Origin: Pseudomonadota bacterium
GTDB taxonomy: Bacteria > Myxococcota > UBA9042 > PHBI01
Assembly (NCBI GenBank): GCA_005772945.1
Contig: SXIE01000352.1
Coordinates: 1 to 6,247, forward strand
DNA length: 6,247 nucleotides
Reading direction: 5' to 3'
Below, piece after piece: positions 5,551 through 6,247 of the stretch; position 1 is the first letter of the stretch, and each line of letters opens with the position of its first letter. A program made the position numbers and the translations under genes. The notes under the pieces were generated by a model. It had not been told where the DNA came from and made no database searches. It was given only the letters and a program-made list of their open reading frames with translations.

Positions 5551-6247
5551 ATGCGGATCGGGGTCGACCTCGGCGGGACCAAGATCGAAGCGCTCGCCCT
5601 GGCCGACGACGGCAGCGAGCTGCTGCGCCGACGGGTACCGACCCCGCACGATGACTACGACGGGATCGTTCGGGTCGTCGCGGGCCTGGTGCGAGATCTC
5701 GAGAGCGCCTGCGGCCCGGCGCGCGGGATCGGCATCGGCACTCCCGGCTCGCTGTCGCCCAAGACGGGGCGCATGCGCAACGCCAACACGACGTGTCTCA
5801 ACGGCCGCTATCTCGATCGCGATCTCGAGGTCGCCATCGGTCGGCAGGTCACCCTCGCGAACGATGCGAACTGCTTCGCCCTCTCCGAGGCCACCGACGG
5901 CGCCGCCGCTGGCGCGTCCGTCGTCTTCGGCGTCATCCTCGGCACTGGCACCGGCGGCGGCCTCGTGGCCCACGGCCGTCTCCTGGCTGGCGCGAACCAC
6001 GTCGCCGGCGAATGGGGCCACAATCCTCTGCCGTGGCCGGACGCCTGGGAGCGGCCCGGTCCGGTCTGCTACTGCGGTAAGCGCGGCTGTATCGAGACCT
6101 TCCTCGCGGGCCCGGGCCTCGAGCGCGAATACCGCCTGCGCTGCGGCGAGAACCTCGAAGCAGCCGCCATCGCGCAGCGCGCAGCGACTGGGGACGAAGG
6201 CGCGCGCAGCCTGCTCGGACTCTACGCGGGGCGCCTCGCCAAGGCCC
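5551..6247 (+). CDS. mak: ROK-family sugar kinase, probable fructokinase (partial, runs off the window)
   Basis: Only the first 232 residues are present, out of about 300 for the family, with no stop before the edge. It closely resembles E. coli Mak, which phosphorylates D-fructose (and mannose) to the 6-phosphate with ATP. The ATP-binding motif GVDLGGTKIE is at residues 4-13. Further matches are PTPHDDY (30-36), GTPGSLSP (63-70), NANTTCLNG (77-85), LANDANC with catalytic Asp105 (102-108), GVILGTGTGGG (127-137) and AGEWGHNPLPW (152-162). The ROK zinc site is complete: His157, Cys173, Cys175 and Cys180 in CYCGKRGCIE. ATG 5551 follows the upstream stop by one base, so translation is probably coupled; no strong ribosome binding site is visible. 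Glucokinase or N-acetylhexosamine kinase activity cannot be excluded, but the Mak-like motifs favour fructose. Confidence 0.9.
   Translation, partial: MRIGVDLGGTKIEALALADDGSELLRRRVPTPHDDYDGIVRVVAGLVRDLESACGPARGIGIGTPGSLSPKTGRMRNANTTCLNGRYLDRDLEVAIGRQVTLANDANCFALSEATDGAAAGASVVFGVILGTGTGGGLVAHGRLLAGANHVAGEWGHNPLPWPDAWERPGPVCYCGKRGCIETFLAGPGLEREYRLRCGENLEAAAIAQRAATGDEGARSLLGLYAGRLAKA

Noticed and set aside
4206..5582. A 458-residue open frame on the - strand opposite the lipin-like lipoprotein.
   Set aside because: Low-complexity Arg/Gly/Val/Asp composition with no family motif, while the + strand carries a complete HAD domain and signal peptide.
1..6247. Search for CRISPR repeats, tRNA, rRNA, insertion sequences, integrases, toxin-antitoxin or phage-defence genes.
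   Set aside because: No regularly spaced repeats, terminal inverted repeats, transposase or nuclease motifs were seen. The window is filled by metabolic genes and two lipoproteins.

Overview
The window is GC-rich and densely coding. All six recognisable genes, plus one gene tail, lie on the + strand. Strong G/C use at third codon positions produces long antisense shadow ORFs. Two lipoproteins with Thr/Asp/Ala-rich linkers after the lipidated cysteine, two possible leaderless starts, and the overall codon style suggest a Myxococcota-like (former deltaproteobacterial) genome, probably chromosomal. This assignment is inference from style, not from a marker gene.

Layout. Positions 1-167 carry the 3' end of a GDP-mannose 4,6-dehydratase gene (gmd). 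It overlaps the GTG start of a GDP-L-fucose synthase gene (about 157-1128), so this is the usual two-step GDP-fucose cassette for surface polysaccharide. A 182-base gap (1129-1310) holds two short GC hairpins. It is followed by a stand-alone predicted lipoprotein of unknown function (1311-2768) with one Asp-rich, FG-GAP-like calcium-loop motif. A 74-base gap with a 7-bp hairpin leads to a translationally overlapping pair: an XdhC/CoxI-family molybdenum-cofactor maturation protein (2843-3706) and a MocA/MobA-like nucleotidyltransferase (3673-4272). After 32 bases comes a second lipoprotein (4305-5549), which joins a beta-rich domain to a lipin/LNS2-like HAD phosphatase domain. One base after its stop begins a ROK-family sugar kinase closely resembling E. 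coli Mak fructokinase (5551 to the window edge, truncated).

How the genes fit together. gmd and fcl act consecutively (GDP-mannose to GDP-4-keto-6-deoxymannose to GDP-L-fucose). XdhC and the MocA-like protein are typical partners for preparing the molybdenum cofactor of xanthine dehydrogenase/CO dehydrogenase-type enzymes, but no such enzyme is encoded here. The lipin-like lipoprotein and the kinase are spaced for translational coupling, but no pathway link is evident. I see no mobile element, CRISPR array, tRNA or rRNA. The least ordinary item is the predicted surface-anchored lipin-like phosphatase. The rest is mostly recognisable housekeeping or accessory metabolism, and I do not find convincing evidence of an entirely new multi-gene system.
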